Translations under genes and position numbers: made by a program
DNA from: an uncultured Rhodospirillaceae bacterium
GTDB taxonomy: Bacteria; Pseudomonadota; Alphaproteobacteria; Reyranellales; Reyranellaceae
Direction of reading: 5' to 3'
Length of the DNA stretch: 64,000 bases
Assembly (NCBI GenBank): GCA_945952105.1
Contig: CAMFGZ010000004.1
Location: 124,001-188,000 of the forward strand
Notes under the pieces: generated by a model
Seen by the model: only the letters and a program-made list of their open reading frames with translations
Told to the model about the DNA's origin: nothing
Databases searched by the model: none
Shown here: positions 20,479 through 29,439 of the stretch, one piece after another
Layout: the number at the start of each line of letters is the position of its first letter
Position numbering within the stretch: the stretch's first letter is position 1

Positions 20479-21555
20479 TTATTCTTCGGTCGTGAGGCCA
20501 TTGATGGTCTGAAGGGCGTAGCTGCGGAACTGGCCGAGGATCATGCCTTTCCAGTCGTCGGCGTCGACGAAGAAGGCATCGCGCACGGACTTCCGGACTT
20601 CGCGAACCAGGGCCTCGGGCGCATCGGGATGGCCCGCGAGCCAGGCCTCGCCGCGCAGCGCGCGCCGCACGACGGGGTTGGGCACGGTGCCGTACTCCAG
20701 CGTCGTCGGCGTGATCGCTGCATCGGGACATTCCTCGGGCGCGCAGCCGGTGATGTGGCCGACGGTGCGCGGCGAGACGGATTCCGTCACCGTGCTGACG
20801 ATCAGGTCGGCGCCCCACCAGGCTTTGGCGCGCCGCGTCGTCTCTTCGGAATGGCGGCCGAAGATCTTTTCGCCATGGCCGTAGGGGCCGAGGCCGGTAT
20901 GGACGTCGATCCAGGCGATGTGACGCCGGTTCGTACCCTGCGCGCGCAGGATCGAGCGGATCGTTCGGTTGCTCCAGGCCGGCGCGGTGCCGCAGTAGAA
21001 GAGCCCGTCGGAATGCTTGTTCTGTCCGCTCGAGACGCCGGGATTGCGCTGGCCGGCGAGCCGCACCATCGCCGCGTTCAGCTGTTCCTCGTTGTCGGCG
21101 GAAGGCGGCCATTGGGCGGGGACCAGCAGACCGTGGATCTGCTCGTAGACCGGATTGTCGGGATAGGGTGTGGCGAAGTCGTTGAAGTTGCGGTTGAGGT
21201 CTATGTTGTCCTCGTTGGTCCGCTTCAGGTGCGAGAAGCCGAAGGGATTGACCGCGTGGATCAACAGCAGCGCGATGCCGCGATCCGCGGCGCGTTTCGC
21301 CAGTTCGTCGTTCAGCAGGGCGAGCTGGCAGGCCGAACCGGAGAAACCCTCGGGTCCGTGCGTGCCGGAGCTGACGATGAACAGCTTGGCAGCGTCGGCC
21401 GGGCCGAGCAGGGCGGTGTCGGTGCCGATTTCTTCTCCCGCCGCGCCCTTCAGCGGATGAACGTGGTGCTGGACGGTGGCGCCCGCGCGGCGCGCGGCGT
21501 CGAGAAAGCGTTGCCGGGCCTCGCCGTAGGTGGCGGAGAAGAAAGCGGCGCTCAT
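20479..21555 (-). CDS. DUF2817 / M14-like zinc metallopeptidase
   Basis: This 358-aa protein has the zinc-binding layout of M14 carboxypeptidase-like enzymes: HGPE (H66, E69) in SSGTHGPEGF and a later histidine in WIDVHTGLGPYG. This fits DUF2817, a family of predicted amidohydrolase-peptidases. No signal peptide is evident, so it is probably cytosolic. Its ATG overlaps the stop of the upstream oxidoreductase by 4 nt. The context suggests removal of amino acids from imported peptides or conjugates, which is an inference. The frame continues upstream only as a shadow of the oxidoreductase gene. Confidence 0.85.
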   Translation of the reverse strand: MSAAFFSATYGEARQRFLDAARRAGATVQHHVHPLKGAAGEEIGTDTALLGPADAAKLFIVSSGTHGPEGFSGSACQLALLNDELAKRAADRGIALLLIHAVNPFGFSHLKRTNEDNIDLNRNFNDFATPYPDNPVYEQIHGLLVPAQWPPSADNEEQLNAAMVRLAGQRNPGVSSGQNKHSDGLFYCGTAPAWSNRTIRSILRAQGTNRRHIAWIDVHTGLGPYGHGEKIFGRHSEETTRRAKAWWGADLIVSTVTESVSPRTVGHITGCAPEECPDAAITPTTLEYGTVPNPVVRRALRGEAWLAGHPDAPEALVREVRKSVRDAFFVDADDWKGMILGQFRSYALQTINGLTTEE

Positions 21556-22877
21556 CTGACCTTCTCGTCGATGTAGTCCAGGGTACGGAAGGCACCCCCG
21601 ATCACCGGCAGGAACCAGGGCTTGCCCGAATAGAGCGGGATCGGCGGCAACTCCGTTTCGGCGAAGGGCACCTTGCCATGCAGGCGACCGGCGATCGATT
21701 GGCCCATTGCATTGCCGAGGAACGGCATCATCGACACGCCCGAGCCGTTGCAGCCGACCACGAAGTGCAGCCCGTCCAGTTCGCCGGCATGGGGCAGGGC
21801 GTCGTAGGTGAAGGCGACGTTGCCCTGCCAGGTGTGGGTGACCTTGGTGTCCCTGAGTTGCGGGAAGCGTTCGACCAGCGCCTGGTGCAGGAGCTGGGCG
21901 CGCAGCTCGCCGGGAATCTCGGTGAAGCGGGCGCGGCCGCCGAAGATCACGCGCTTTCCATCGGGCGAGATCCGGTAGTAGTGCAGCACGCGCCGCGTCT
22001 CGGAGAAGGTGCGGCCCTTGGGGCAGAGCTCGCGGATCAGCTCCGGCGGAAGTTCCTCGGTCGCGATGATGTGGCTGGCGATCGGCACGAGGCGCTTCTG
22101 CAGGCGCGGCGTCACGCTCGACGTGTAGCCGTTGGTGGCAACCACGACATGGCGCGCCCGTACTTCGCCCTGGCTGGTGCTGACCCGCCACCCCTCACCG
22201 TCGCGCGCGAGGCCGGTGGCACGGCAATGACCGGCCAGCGTGATGGAGTTGCGGCGTCGTACCGCCGCCAGCAGGCCGCCATAGAACAGGGCTGGATGCA
22301 GCTTGCCCGCCGTCTCGAAGACCATGCCGCCGTGATAGAAGTCGCTGCCGATCTCCTCGCGCTGCTCCTCGCGCGTGATCAGGCGGCAGTCGGTGGCCCC
22401 GCCGTCGCGCAGCTTGGCGAAGCGCGTGCGCAGGCCCTCGTAGTGCGAGGCGGCGCAGGCACCGAGGAAACGGCCGCGCTGTTCGAGATAGCAGTCGATC
22501 CTCTCCTGCTCGACCAGGGCGATCAGCGCGCGATAGGCGTCGATCGCCCAGCCGACCACGTCGCGCACCAGCCCCGGCGAATAGTCGAGCGTGCGGCCGG
22601 TGAAGCTCTTGCCGATCGACAGGCCGGCGCTCAGCGCGCCGCCGCTGCGCGTCGAGGCGCCCGCGCCGAACTCGTCGGCTTCCAGCACCACGCTCTGCAC
22701 GCCGCCATCGGCCAGCGCGCGGGCCGTCGCGAGTCCGGCATAGCCGCCGCCGACCACCACGACATCGGTCCTGGGGGGCAGGGCCGGCGCGGTGATGGAC
22801 TGCGGCCGGAACGCCTCCCACCAGTAGGGCTGGTCCTTGAAGTCGCTGGAGAAGATTGAAGGGTTAACCGCAGGCAT
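21552..22877 (-). CDS. FAD-dependent amine oxidase (DAO/PuuB-OrdL type), copy 1
   Basis: This 441-aa flavoprotein of the D-amino-acid oxidase superfamily has the dinucleotide motif VVVVGGGYAGLATARAL (GxGxxG at residues 43-48). The block GAGASTRSGGALS is typical of gamma-glutamylputrescine oxidase-like enzymes. These oxidise the C-N bond of secondary amines or amino acids, giving an aldehyde or keto acid. I chose the ATG at 22877 over a GTG at 22895. It is divergent from a LysR gene with a gap of about 97 nt, which suggests direct regulation. A close paralogue is encoded at 33291. Confidence 0.9.
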   Translation of the reverse strand: MPAVNPSIFSSDFKDQPYWWEAFRPQSITAPALPPRTDVVVVGGGYAGLATARALADGGVQSVVLEADEFGAGASTRSGGALSAGLSIGKSFTGRTLDYSPGLVRDVVGWAIDAYRALIALVEQERIDCYLEQRGRFLGACAASHYEGLRTRFAKLRDGGATDCRLITREEQREEIGSDFYHGGMVFETAGKLHPALFYGGLLAAVRRRNSITLAGHCRATGLARDGEGWRVSTSQGEVRARHVVVATNGYTSSVTPRLQKRLVPIASHIIATEELPPELIRELCPKGRTFSETRRVLHYYRISPDGKRVIFGGRARFTEIPGELRAQLLHQALVERFPQLRDTKVTHTWQGNVAFTYDALPHAGELDGLHFVVGCNGSGVSMMPFLGNAMGQSIAGRLHGKVPFAETELPPIPLYSGKPWFLPVIGGAFRTLDYIDEKVR

Positions 22878-22974
22878 GAACGGGCTCACACGCAAAACGT
22901 TGACAGGACAGAGTTACGGCTTGAGAGACAAGACAGTCAAAGTCATTGTCCCGCGTGGTTAAGTCCTCGAGGTT

Positions 22975-23871
22975 ATGATGATCACGTCCCGCCAGCTCGA
23001 AGCCTTTCGTGCCATCATGGCGCACGGCACGGTGACAGCCGCCGCCGAGCGGCTGGGTGTCTCGCAGCCCGCGGTGAGCAAGATCCTGGCGGGACTCGAG
23101 CACGAGATCGGCTATCCGCTGTTCACCCGCATCAAGCGGCGACTGGCGCCTACCAGCGAGGCGCGTCTGCTCGAACAGGAGGTGACGCGGCTCTATCACA
23201 GCCTCGAACGGGTCACCGAGGTTGCGCGCGAGATCCGCGAACGCCAAGTCGGCGACCTCCTGATCTATTCGACGCCGGCGCTCGGCCGCTCCGTGCTGCC
23301 CGACGTCATGGCGACGTTCATGAAGCGGCATGCCAAGGCGCATATCGTCTTCCATGTCCGCAGCTCGACCTACATCAACCAGAAGATGGTCGACCAGCAG
23401 ATCGATCTCGGCTTCTCGATGATGCCCTTCGAGCATCCCTCGATGGTCACCGAGGAGTTGAGCCGGGCCACCGCCGTCTGTGTGCTGCCGCGCGACCATC
23501 GCCTGGCGCGCCGCAAGGTGATCCGGCCGGCCGACCTTCGCGGCGAGCGCTTCCTGTCGTTCCCGCTCGACGGGCGCATGCGTCACCTGATCGATGCGGC
23601 CTTCGAGCAGGAGCGGATCGAGCGGAAGCTGCAGATCGACGTCTACTCCTCGGCCGATGCCTGTGCGCTGGCGGCGCGCGGGCTCGGCGTGTCGATCGTC
23701 GAGCCCTTCACGGCGCGCGATTTCCTGAGCGACGGCATCGCCGTCGTGCCGTTCGAGCCGCGCATCCGCTACCTGTTCCGCGCGATGCGGCCGCGCTACC
23801 GCAAGCCGTCGCGACTGGCCGACGCCTTCCTCGATGCCGTGAAGGTGCACCTCAAGGCGAAGGGGTGGTAG
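22975..23871 (+). CDS. LysR-family transcriptional regulator
   Basis: This 298-aa protein has the N-terminal winged helix-turn-helix of LysR regulators: SRQLEAFRAIMAHGTVTAAAERLGVSQPAVSKILAGLE. An effector-binding domain of the periplasmic-binding fold follows. Tandem ATGs at 22975 and 22978 are both possible starts; the GAGG upstream spaces slightly better for the second. It is divergent from the FAD oxidase operon, the classic LysR arrangement, so it probably controls that operon in response to an amine, amino acid or peptide-derived ligand. Confidence 0.93.
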   Translation: MMITSRQLEAFRAIMAHGTVTAAAERLGVSQPAVSKILAGLEHEIGYPLFTRIKRRLAPTSEARLLEQEVTRLYHSLERVTEVAREIRERQVGDLLIYSTPALGRSVLPDVMATFMKRHAKAHIVFHVRSSTYINQKMVDQQIDLGFSMMPFEHPSMVTEELSRATAVCVLPRDHRLARRKVIRPADLRGERFLSFPLDGRMRHLIDAAFEQERIERKLQIDVYSSADACALAARGLGVSIVEPFTARDFLSDGIAVVPFEPRIRYLFRAMRPRYRKPSRLADAFLDAVKVHLKAKGW

Positions 23872-24026
23872 GGCCGAGCGAAGCTCGGCCCATTCAGCAA
23901 CAGGACATTGCTTGCAATGTCCGAGAGCGCCGAAGGACGAACGACCGGTCTCACCCCTCCGTCGGCGAAGCGGCTTGGTTACGAGCCGCGAGACGCCGAC
24001 ACCTCCCCATGTGAGTGAGGAGGCGG
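23871..24026 (-). repeat. Interspersed palindromic repeat R1, copy B
   Basis: On the plus strand this reads GGGCCGAGC/GCTCGGCCC (23871-23891), then GGACATTGC/GCAATGTCC (23903-23922), then a degenerate CCTCC...GGAGG (24003-24023). It is the inverted counterpart of 14018-14161. Compensatory changes in the middle palindrome keep the stem: CATCGC/GCGATG in copy A, CATTGC/GCAATG here. It shares one base with the lysR stop codon and fills the gap to the convergent permease gene. Confidence 0.85.
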
Positions 24027-24037
24027 ATGATGGGCGG

Positions 24038-24838
24038 CTAAGCCGGGTCATGGGCCACGAAGAATTCGAGGCCGATCAGCCGTTCCAGCAGCATCACCAC
24101 AAGAAGGGTCACCACGACCGTCGCGGTCGAGATCGCCGCCAGCACCGGCGAGGCGTTCTCCTGGATGAAGGCGTAGATCTGCACCGGCAGCGTCGTGACC
24201 TGCGGGCCGGTGAGGAACATGGTCACCGTCACCTCGTCGAAGGAGATGATGAAGGAGAAGAGCAGCGCGGTGACGAGGCCGGAGCGCGCCAGCGGCAAAG
24301 CGATGCCGAGCGCGATGCGCCGCTCGTCGGCTCCCAGCAGCGACGCCGCCTCGACGATCTCGCCGTCGATCCGCTGCAGGGCCACGACGATCGGCCGCCA
24401 CGCGAAGGGGAGCGTGCAGACGACATGGGCGATCACGATGCCGGTCGCCGTGCCGAGATAGCCTGCCATCGCCAGCACGTTCACCAGCGCCACACCCAGT
24501 GCCGCGTGCGGGAAGAAGAGCGGCGACATCACCGCCAGCTCGAAGGCCGGTAGCCAGCGCGGCCGCAGCCGGTGGCAGGCATAGGCCCCGGCAAAGGCGA
24601 TCGCGGTGACCAGTACCGAGACCACCGCGGCGATGCCGAGGCTGGTGACGAAGGCTTCGATCCAGCGTGGATCGGTCGCGGCTTCGGCGTACCAGCGCAG
24701 GCTGAGCTCGCCCGGCGGGAATTTCAGGTAGCCCGCGGCGGCGAACGAGGTCGCGCCGATCACAACGATCGGCAGCGGCAGGAACAGCAGCAGCGCAAAG
24801 GAGCCGGCGCGGCCGAGCTTGACGAGAGGTGCGTTCAT
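24038..24838 (-). CDS. ABC transporter permease, PotC type (importer 1)
   Basis: This 266-aa integral membrane protein has about six hydrophobic helices. It carries the ABC permease EAA loop EAASLLGADERRIALGIALPLARSGL, which contacts the ATPase. It is the second permease of a polyamine/Fe/sulfonate-type importer. Its ATG (24838) overlaps the upstream permease stop by 4 nt. The longer frame to 25426 is a shadow. The substrate is inferred from family context only: polyamines or similar small amines. Confidence 0.92.
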   Translation of the reverse strand: MNAPLVKLGRAGSFALLLFLPLPIVVIGATSFAAAGYLKFPPGELSLRWYAEAATDPRWIEAFVTSLGIAAVVSVLVTAIAFAGAYACHRLRPRWLPAFELAVMSPLFFPHAALGVALVNVLAMAGYLGTATGIVIAHVVCTLPFAWRPIVVALQRIDGEIVEAASLLGADERRIALGIALPLARSGLVTALLFSFIISFDEVTVTMFLTGPQVTTLPVQIYAFIQENASPVLAAISTATVVVTLLVVMLLERLIGLEFFVAHDPA

Positions 24839-25674
24839 CGGTCGGCCTTCGGCACGAGAGCCGCTTCGGCGGCGCGCAGGAGGGCCAGGCCGGCGGCGCT
24901 CAGCAGCAGCAGGCAGATCGCCCAGGCCGAGGCCTTGCTCATGTTGAAGTTGTAGACGACCTCCTGATAGATCTGCGTGCCGGCCATCTTCTGGCGGATC
25001 CCGCCCAGCAGGATCGGCGTCACGATGGCGCCCATCGAGGTGAGGAACGTGATGCTGAGGCCGGTGAAGACGCCCGGCAGCGACAGCGGCAGCACCACCC
25101 GGCGCCACGTCTCGAAGCCGCCGGCGCCCAGCGACTCGCTGGCTTCCTCCAGACGGTTGTCGATTTGCAGCAGCACCGACAGGGTGGAGATGACGGCGAA
25201 GGGCATCAGGACGTGGGTGAGGCCGATCACCACGCCGAGATCGTTGAAGATCAGGGGCAGCGGCGACTGGATCACGCCGGCCCATTTCAGCGTTTCGTTG
25301 AGGAAGCCCTTGGGCCCGAGGATCACCAGCCAGCCGTAGGTGCGCACGACCAGGCTGACCAGCCACGGCACCAGCACCACCACCAGCAGCAGGTTGCGCC
25401 AGCGCGGCAGGCGCCATAGCAGCCACGCGATGGGATAGGCGAGCACGGCGGCGGCGACCGACACGATGGCCGCGATCGACACGGTGCGCAGGAAGACCTC
25501 GTGGTAATCCGCACGATCGAGGATCTGCCGGAAGTAGACCAGCGAGAAGCCGTCCTTGCCCCAGAAGGCATGGAAGAAGAGCAGCGCCACCGAGCCCAGG
25601 AACAGGGCGAGCACCAGCAGGGCCGGCAGCAGCAGCCAGCCCAGGCTTTTCGGTGTCGCGGTGGCGCCGCGCAT
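24835..25674 (-). CDS. ABC transporter permease, PotB type (importer 1)
   Basis: This 279-aa permease starts with MRGATATPKSLGWLLLPALLVLALF and has about six hydrophobic segments. Its EAA loop is EEASESLGAGGFETWRRVVLPLSLPGV. LVPWLVSLVVRTYGWLVILG is typical of PotB-like subunits. I prefer the ATG at 25674: the longer start at 25770 would add an arginine-rich tail lying inside the amidase gene. It begins 1 nt after the amidase stop. Confidence 0.92.
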   Translation of the reverse strand: MRGATATPKSLGWLLLPALLVLALFLGSVALLFFHAFWGKDGFSLVYFRQILDRADYHEVFLRTVSIAAIVSVAAAVLAYPIAWLLWRLPRWRNLLLVVVLVPWLVSLVVRTYGWLVILGPKGFLNETLKWAGVIQSPLPLIFNDLGVVIGLTHVLMPFAVISTLSVLLQIDNRLEEASESLGAGGFETWRRVVLPLSLPGVFTGLSITFLTSMGAIVTPILLGGIRQKMAGTQIYQEVVYNFNMSKASAWAICLLLLSAAGLALLRAAEAALVPKADR

Positions 25675-25675
25675 C

Positions 25676-27124
25676 TCAGGCGCCCGGCGCAAAGCCCGGC
25701 GGGAACTCGGCCGACGCGCCGGTCTCCGCGTCGAAGGCCTCTGCGAGCCTGATGAGATGAGACTCGGCATACCACGGCGCCACGAACTGGATGCCGATGG
25801 GCAGGCCCGCCTTCGAGCGGCCGAACGGGATCGAGATCGCCGGATGGCCGGTCATGTTGAAGGGGATCGTGTAGGTGTACCAGGCGGCGCGCAGGTCGCC
25901 GAGTGGCTTGCCGTCGACCACCAGCGGCTCGAACTGGTTCTGGGTCGCGAGCGGCGCCGGGGTGGCGACGGTCGGTGTCAGCAACAGGTCGCAATCGGCG
26001 AAGAGGCCCTGCACCGACTTGAACGCCGTCGTGCGGTCGACGATCGCGCGGCGTAGCTGCACCGCGTCCACGGCATTGCCCTCGTCCAGGGTCTTTGCAA
26101 ACGACGGATCGAGATCGTCGCGATGGTTCTTCAGGATGTCGGCGAAGCGTTCGATCTGGTTGGCGCGCAGGATGATGCGGGCCACGTCGAGCTTCCAGTC
26201 GACCTTGCGGCCGTCCATCTCCTTGATCGTCGCGCCCTGCTTGTCGAGAAAAGCAAGGGCCGCGTCGAGACGGGCCTCGGTTTCGGGATCGAGATAGCCG
26301 CCGGTCATGCGGCGGATCACGGTGATGCGCTTGCCGGCTATCGGGTGCTCCCCCGATCCGTCGGGCCAGGCGAAGGGCTCACGGCCGATGGCGAGTGTCC
26401 ACGGATCGTTGGGATGGCTGCGCGACATGGAGGCCAGGCCGGCACCGAGATCGGCAGGATGGCGAGCCATGACGCCGAGATAGGTGAGCTGGCCGAACTG
26501 GTCCGGCGGCACTTCGTGCGGCACGCGGCCCAAGGTCGCCTTCAGCCCGTAGACGCCGCAGCAGGCGGCGGGGATGCGGCCCGAGCCCGCGCCATCGGTC
26601 GACATGGCGATCGGGCCGAGGCCCAGCGCCACCGACACCGCCGCGCCGCCGCTCGACCCGCCGCTCGTATGCTCGCGGTTCCACGGGTTGCGCGTGATAC
26701 CGTGCAGCGGGCTGTCGGTCAGCACCTTGTGACCGAACTCCGGCGTCGTCGTCTTGGCGAACAGGACGGCGTCGGCGGCGCGCCACTGGGCGATCGCCTC
26801 GGCGTCCATCGACGGCACGTTGTCCTTCATGGTGATCGAGGCGAAGGCGGTGCGCAGGCCCTTGGTCAGGATCAGGTCCTTGGCCGAGACCGGCACGCCG
26901 GCCAGCGCGCCGAAGCCGGTGCCGCGCTTGCGCCGCGCGTCGAGCGCATCGGCTGCGGCGCGGGCGCCGTCGGCGTCGAGCGTGGCGATGGGATTGAAGG
27001 GTTCGGCCTTCTTCGTGCGCTCCAGCAGGCCCTCGACGATATCGCGCGCGGCAACCTTGCCGGACGTGAAGGCTTTGACATGGTCCGCGACGGTGCGGCC
27101 GGCGAAATCCTGAGCGGGCATCAT
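25676..27124 (-). CDS. Amidase (amidase-signature family) inside an ABC operon
   Basis: This 482-aa serine amidase has the Ser-cisSer-Lys triad: K82 in VSAKD, the GGSSGG loop (155-160, cis-Ser S158) and nucleophile S181 in TDGAGSGRIP. Such enzymes hydrolyse carboxamides to acid and ammonia or amine. The gene lies between the ATPase and the permeases of importer 1, 7 nt after the ATPase stop, so transport and hydrolysis of an amide substrate are probably linked. Tandem methionines at 27124 and 27121 are alternative starts. No signal peptide is seen. Confidence 0.92.
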   Translation of the reverse strand: MMPAQDFAGRTVADHVKAFTSGKVAARDIVEGLLERTKKAEPFNPIATLDADGARAAADALDARRKRGTGFGALAGVPVSAKDLILTKGLRTAFASITMKDNVPSMDAEAIAQWRAADAVLFAKTTTPEFGHKVLTDSPLHGITRNPWNREHTSGGSSGGAAVSVALGLGPIAMSTDGAGSGRIPAACCGVYGLKATLGRVPHEVPPDQFGQLTYLGVMARHPADLGAGLASMSRSHPNDPWTLAIGREPFAWPDGSGEHPIAGKRITVIRRMTGGYLDPETEARLDAALAFLDKQGATIKEMDGRKVDWKLDVARIILRANQIERFADILKNHRDDLDPSFAKTLDEGNAVDAVQLRRAIVDRTTAFKSVQGLFADCDLLLTPTVATPAPLATQNQFEPLVVDGKPLGDLRAAWYTYTIPFNMTGHPAISIPFGRSKAGLPIGIQFVAPWYAESHLIRLAEAFDAETGASAEFPPGFAPGA

Positions 27125-27131
27125 GGGTCTT

Positions 27132-28217
27132 TCAGGTTGAGGCGAAGAGGGTGAATGCGTCCGGTGGAACGGAGAGACCTTCGGTCTTTCCTTCGGCGAG
27201 TTCCGCCACGTGCGGCTGGTCGGCCATCATCAGCGCGGTGAGAGGCCCCAGCGGCGTGTCGAGCACGGCCTTCACGGTGGGGCCGAGACGATGCAGCGCC
27301 GAGACACGCGCATCGATCGCCAGGGCGTTTGCCGGCGCCTCTCCGAGGCGCAGCGATTCGGGCCGGCAGGCGAGCTGGCAGGCGCTGCCGGCCGATGCGG
27401 TGCCGACGACGGACGTCCGCGGAACGATGATGCGCCGTCCGGCGACGGAAACGGCGACCGACGAGGCGTCCACCGCCTCGATGCGGCCGTCCAGCATGTT
27501 GATGTCGCCCACGAAGCGCGCGACGAACGGCGAGGCGGGCCGGCGGTAGATTTCGCCGGGCGTGCCGACCTGCTGCACGTGGCCGCCGTTCATCACGACG
27601 ATCGTGTCGGACAGCATCGTCGCTTCTTCCTGGTCGTGCGTGACGAACACGAAAGTCGTGGCGAGCTGGCGCTGGATCGACTTCAGCTCGACCTGGAGCT
27701 GGCGGCGGAGTTGCAAGTCGAGCGCGCTCAACGGCTCGTCGAGCAGCAGGATGGCGGGTTCGAGCGCCAGCGAACGGGCCAGCGCCACGCGCTGCTTCTG
27801 GCCGCCGGAGAGTTGGCCGATGCGCCGCCGCTCGAAGCCCGCGAGGCCGACCAGACCGAGGAACTTCGAGACGCGGCCGCTGATCTCGGCCGCCGCCATG
27901 CTCCGGATGCGCATGCCGTAGGCCACGTTCTCGAAGACGTCGAGATGCGGGAACAGCGCCAGGTTCTGGAACACCATGCCGAGCGGACGCTGCCGCGGCG
28001 GCACGCCCTGCATGGGTGCGCCGTCGATCGCGATCGTCCCGCGGCTCGGTTCGAGGAAGCCCGCGATCAGGCGCAGCAACGTCGTCTTTCCACAGCCCGA
28101 AGGGCCGAGCAGGGTGACGAAGCTGCCGCCTTGGATCGCGAGGTCGACCCGGTCGAGAACCGTCGCGGTGCCGAACTCCTTGCCGACGCCCGAGACGTCG
28201 ATCGTGCCTCGGCTCAC
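27132..28217 (-). CDS. ABC transporter ATP-binding protein, PotA type (importer 1)
   Basis: This 361-aa ATPase has Walker A GPSGCGKT (38-45), signature LSGGQKQRVALARSL, Walker B ILLLDEPLSALD and an H-loop in FVTHDQEEA. A C-terminal TOBE regulatory domain follows. The start is GTG at 28217, overlapping the stop of the binding protein gene by 4 nt. The longer frame to 28388 encodes arginine-rich shadow sequence. It energises the permeases at 24038 and 24835. Confidence 0.93.
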   Translation of the reverse strand: MSRGTIDVSGVGKEFGTATVLDRVDLAIQGGSFVTLLGPSGCGKTTLLRLIAGFLEPSRGTIAIDGAPMQGVPPRQRPLGMVFQNLALFPHLDVFENVAYGMRIRSMAAAEISGRVSKFLGLVGLAGFERRRIGQLSGGQKQRVALARSLALEPAILLLDEPLSALDLQLRRQLQVELKSIQRQLATTFVFVTHDQEEATMLSDTIVVMNGGHVQQVGTPGEIYRRPASPFVARFVGDINMLDGRIEAVDASSVAVSVAGRRIIVPRTSVVGTASAGSACQLACRPESLRLGEAPANALAIDARVSALHRLGPTVKAVLDTPLGPLTALMMADQPHVAELAEGKTEGLSVPPDAFTLFAST

Positions 28218-29275
28218 TGCTTGACGCCGGACATCAGCTTTTCGGCACGGTCGACGCGGGCCTCGTTGTGCTCGACGACGATCCGCCAGTCGGGCGAATA
28301 GAGCGACTTCACGATCTGCTCGTAGGGCTGGCCGAGCGTCTTCTGCAGGTCCTCGGGCAGCTTGACCTTCGAGTTCATCGGCAGCCATCCGTCGAGCAGC
28401 GCGGCACGCAGCTGCGGTTCGGCGCCCGCGATGTAGTTCATCCAGACCAGCGACTTGTCCTGGTTCCTGGCGCCCTTCGGCACGACGACCACGTAGGGCA
28501 GCATCAGGGCCCCTTCCTTGGGGATCACGATGCCGATGTTGTTAGCGCCCTGGCGGCGCAGCGCCCAGACGCGCGAAGCGTAGAACGGCACGGCGGCGAC
28601 CTCGCCGCGCGTCAGCAGCGTGTTCATGTGGGCGAGCGAAGTGTAGGTCGCCAGCACGTTGGGGACGATCCTCTCGAGCAGCTTGAAGCCGGGATCGATG
28701 TCCTTCTCGCTGCCGCCCATTGCCTTGGCCATGATCACCGCGTCGTAGGGCGCGAGATAGACCGGCCGGGTGAGCGACAGCTTGCCTTTCCATTTCGGAT
28801 CGGCGAGCCCCTGCCACGAGGCGAAGTCCTCCGCCTTGGCCAGGTCGGTGTTGAAGGCAATGCCGTAGTAGGTGAAGTAGACCGGCAGGCCGACGTGTCG
28901 CCCGGCCTTGTCCTTGGTCAGGAACTTCGGATCGACGTCGCCGATGCCCGGAAGCTGCTTGTCGTCGAAGCTCTCGATCAGGCCCGCATTGGAGAGCGCG
29001 ATCGCCTCGAAGTAGGTGACCAGCGCCAGGCTGTACTGGCCGGCCGCCGCCGGGGAGCGCAGCGCGCCCGCCGGGTTCGGCACCTCGACCATCTTGATGG
29101 TGGAGCCGTTGCCGGGAGCGAACTGCTTGATGAAGGCCTCGCGCCAGGTGTTGGCGCCGCCGCCGCCCCAGACGGCCATGGTGAGTTCCTGCGCCGCCGC
29201 GCCATTCGGGCCGCCCGCCACGCCCGCGCAGGCAATGGCCGCGCCGCACATCAGTGCCTTCAACCGGTTCATCAT
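28214..29275 (-). CDS. ABC transporter substrate-binding protein, PotD/family 1 type (importer 1)
   Basis: This 353-aa periplasmic protein has a signal peptide (MMNRLKALMCGAAIACAGVA, cleaved near GAAAQ). The mature part LTMAVWGGGGANTWREAFI and LPVYFTYYGIAFNTDL resembles PotD-like spermidine/putrescine-binding proteins and relatives. Tandem ATGs at 29275 and 29272 are the likely starts; the longer frame to 29326 adds non-conserved residues. It is the first gene of the importer 1 operon and is divergent from importer 2 across a 164-nt gap containing a perfect palindrome. Confidence 0.9.
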   Translation of the reverse strand: MMNRLKALMCGAAIACAGVAGGPNGAAAQELTMAVWGGGGANTWREAFIKQFAPGNGSTIKMVEVPNPAGALRSPAAAGQYSLALVTYFEAIALSNAGLIESFDDKQLPGIGDVDPKFLTKDKAGRHVGLPVYFTYYGIAFNTDLAKAEDFASWQGLADPKWKGKLSLTRPVYLAPYDAVIMAKAMGGSEKDIDPGFKLLERIVPNVLATYTSLAHMNTLLTRGEVAAVPFYASRVWALRRQGANNIGIVIPKEGALMLPYVVVVPKGARNQDKSLVWMNYIAGAEPQLRAALLDGWLPMNSKVKLPEDLQKTLGQPYEQIVKSLYSPDWRIVVEHNEARVDRAEKLMSGVKQ

Positions 29276-29347
29276 CGCGGGCCCCCGTCGTTGTGTCGTT
29301 GCGACAACGTTAGACGCCTCTTGCATCGGGGGAGAAATTCATTCGTT

Positions 29348-29368
29348 CCTTCTGGTCATTCCAGAAGG
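29348..29368. promoter_or_regulatory. Perfect palindrome between divergent importer operons, candidate operator
   Basis: CCTTCTGG (29348-29355), TCATT and CCAGAAGG (29361-29368) form an 8-bp perfect inverted repeat with a 5-nt centre. It lies between the two divergent binding-protein genes, 73 nt from one start and 72 nt from the other. That nearly central position suits a regulator acting on both operons. A hairpin in a leader RNA is an alternative. Confidence 0.5.
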
Positions 29369-29439
29369 TTATGGGCTTGGTTGTTGCTCCCGGGGAAACG
29401 CACTTCTACAGTCGCATGGGGACTTCCAGGGGAAACGAC

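Noticed and set aside
22878..22974. A LysR binding site or promoter pair between the FAD oxidase and lysR
   Set aside because: TTGACA (22900) and TTGACT (minus strand, 22940) occur, but neither has an acceptable -10 box at normal spacing. The TTGAC/GTCAA pairing spans 31 nt. It is too weak to list as a site, although the gap is probably regulatory.
14018..24026. The two R1 copies as ends of one transposon
   Set aside because: They are in inverted orientation about 10 kb apart, but the DNA between them is ordinary conserved chromosome with no transposase or target-site duplication that I can see.
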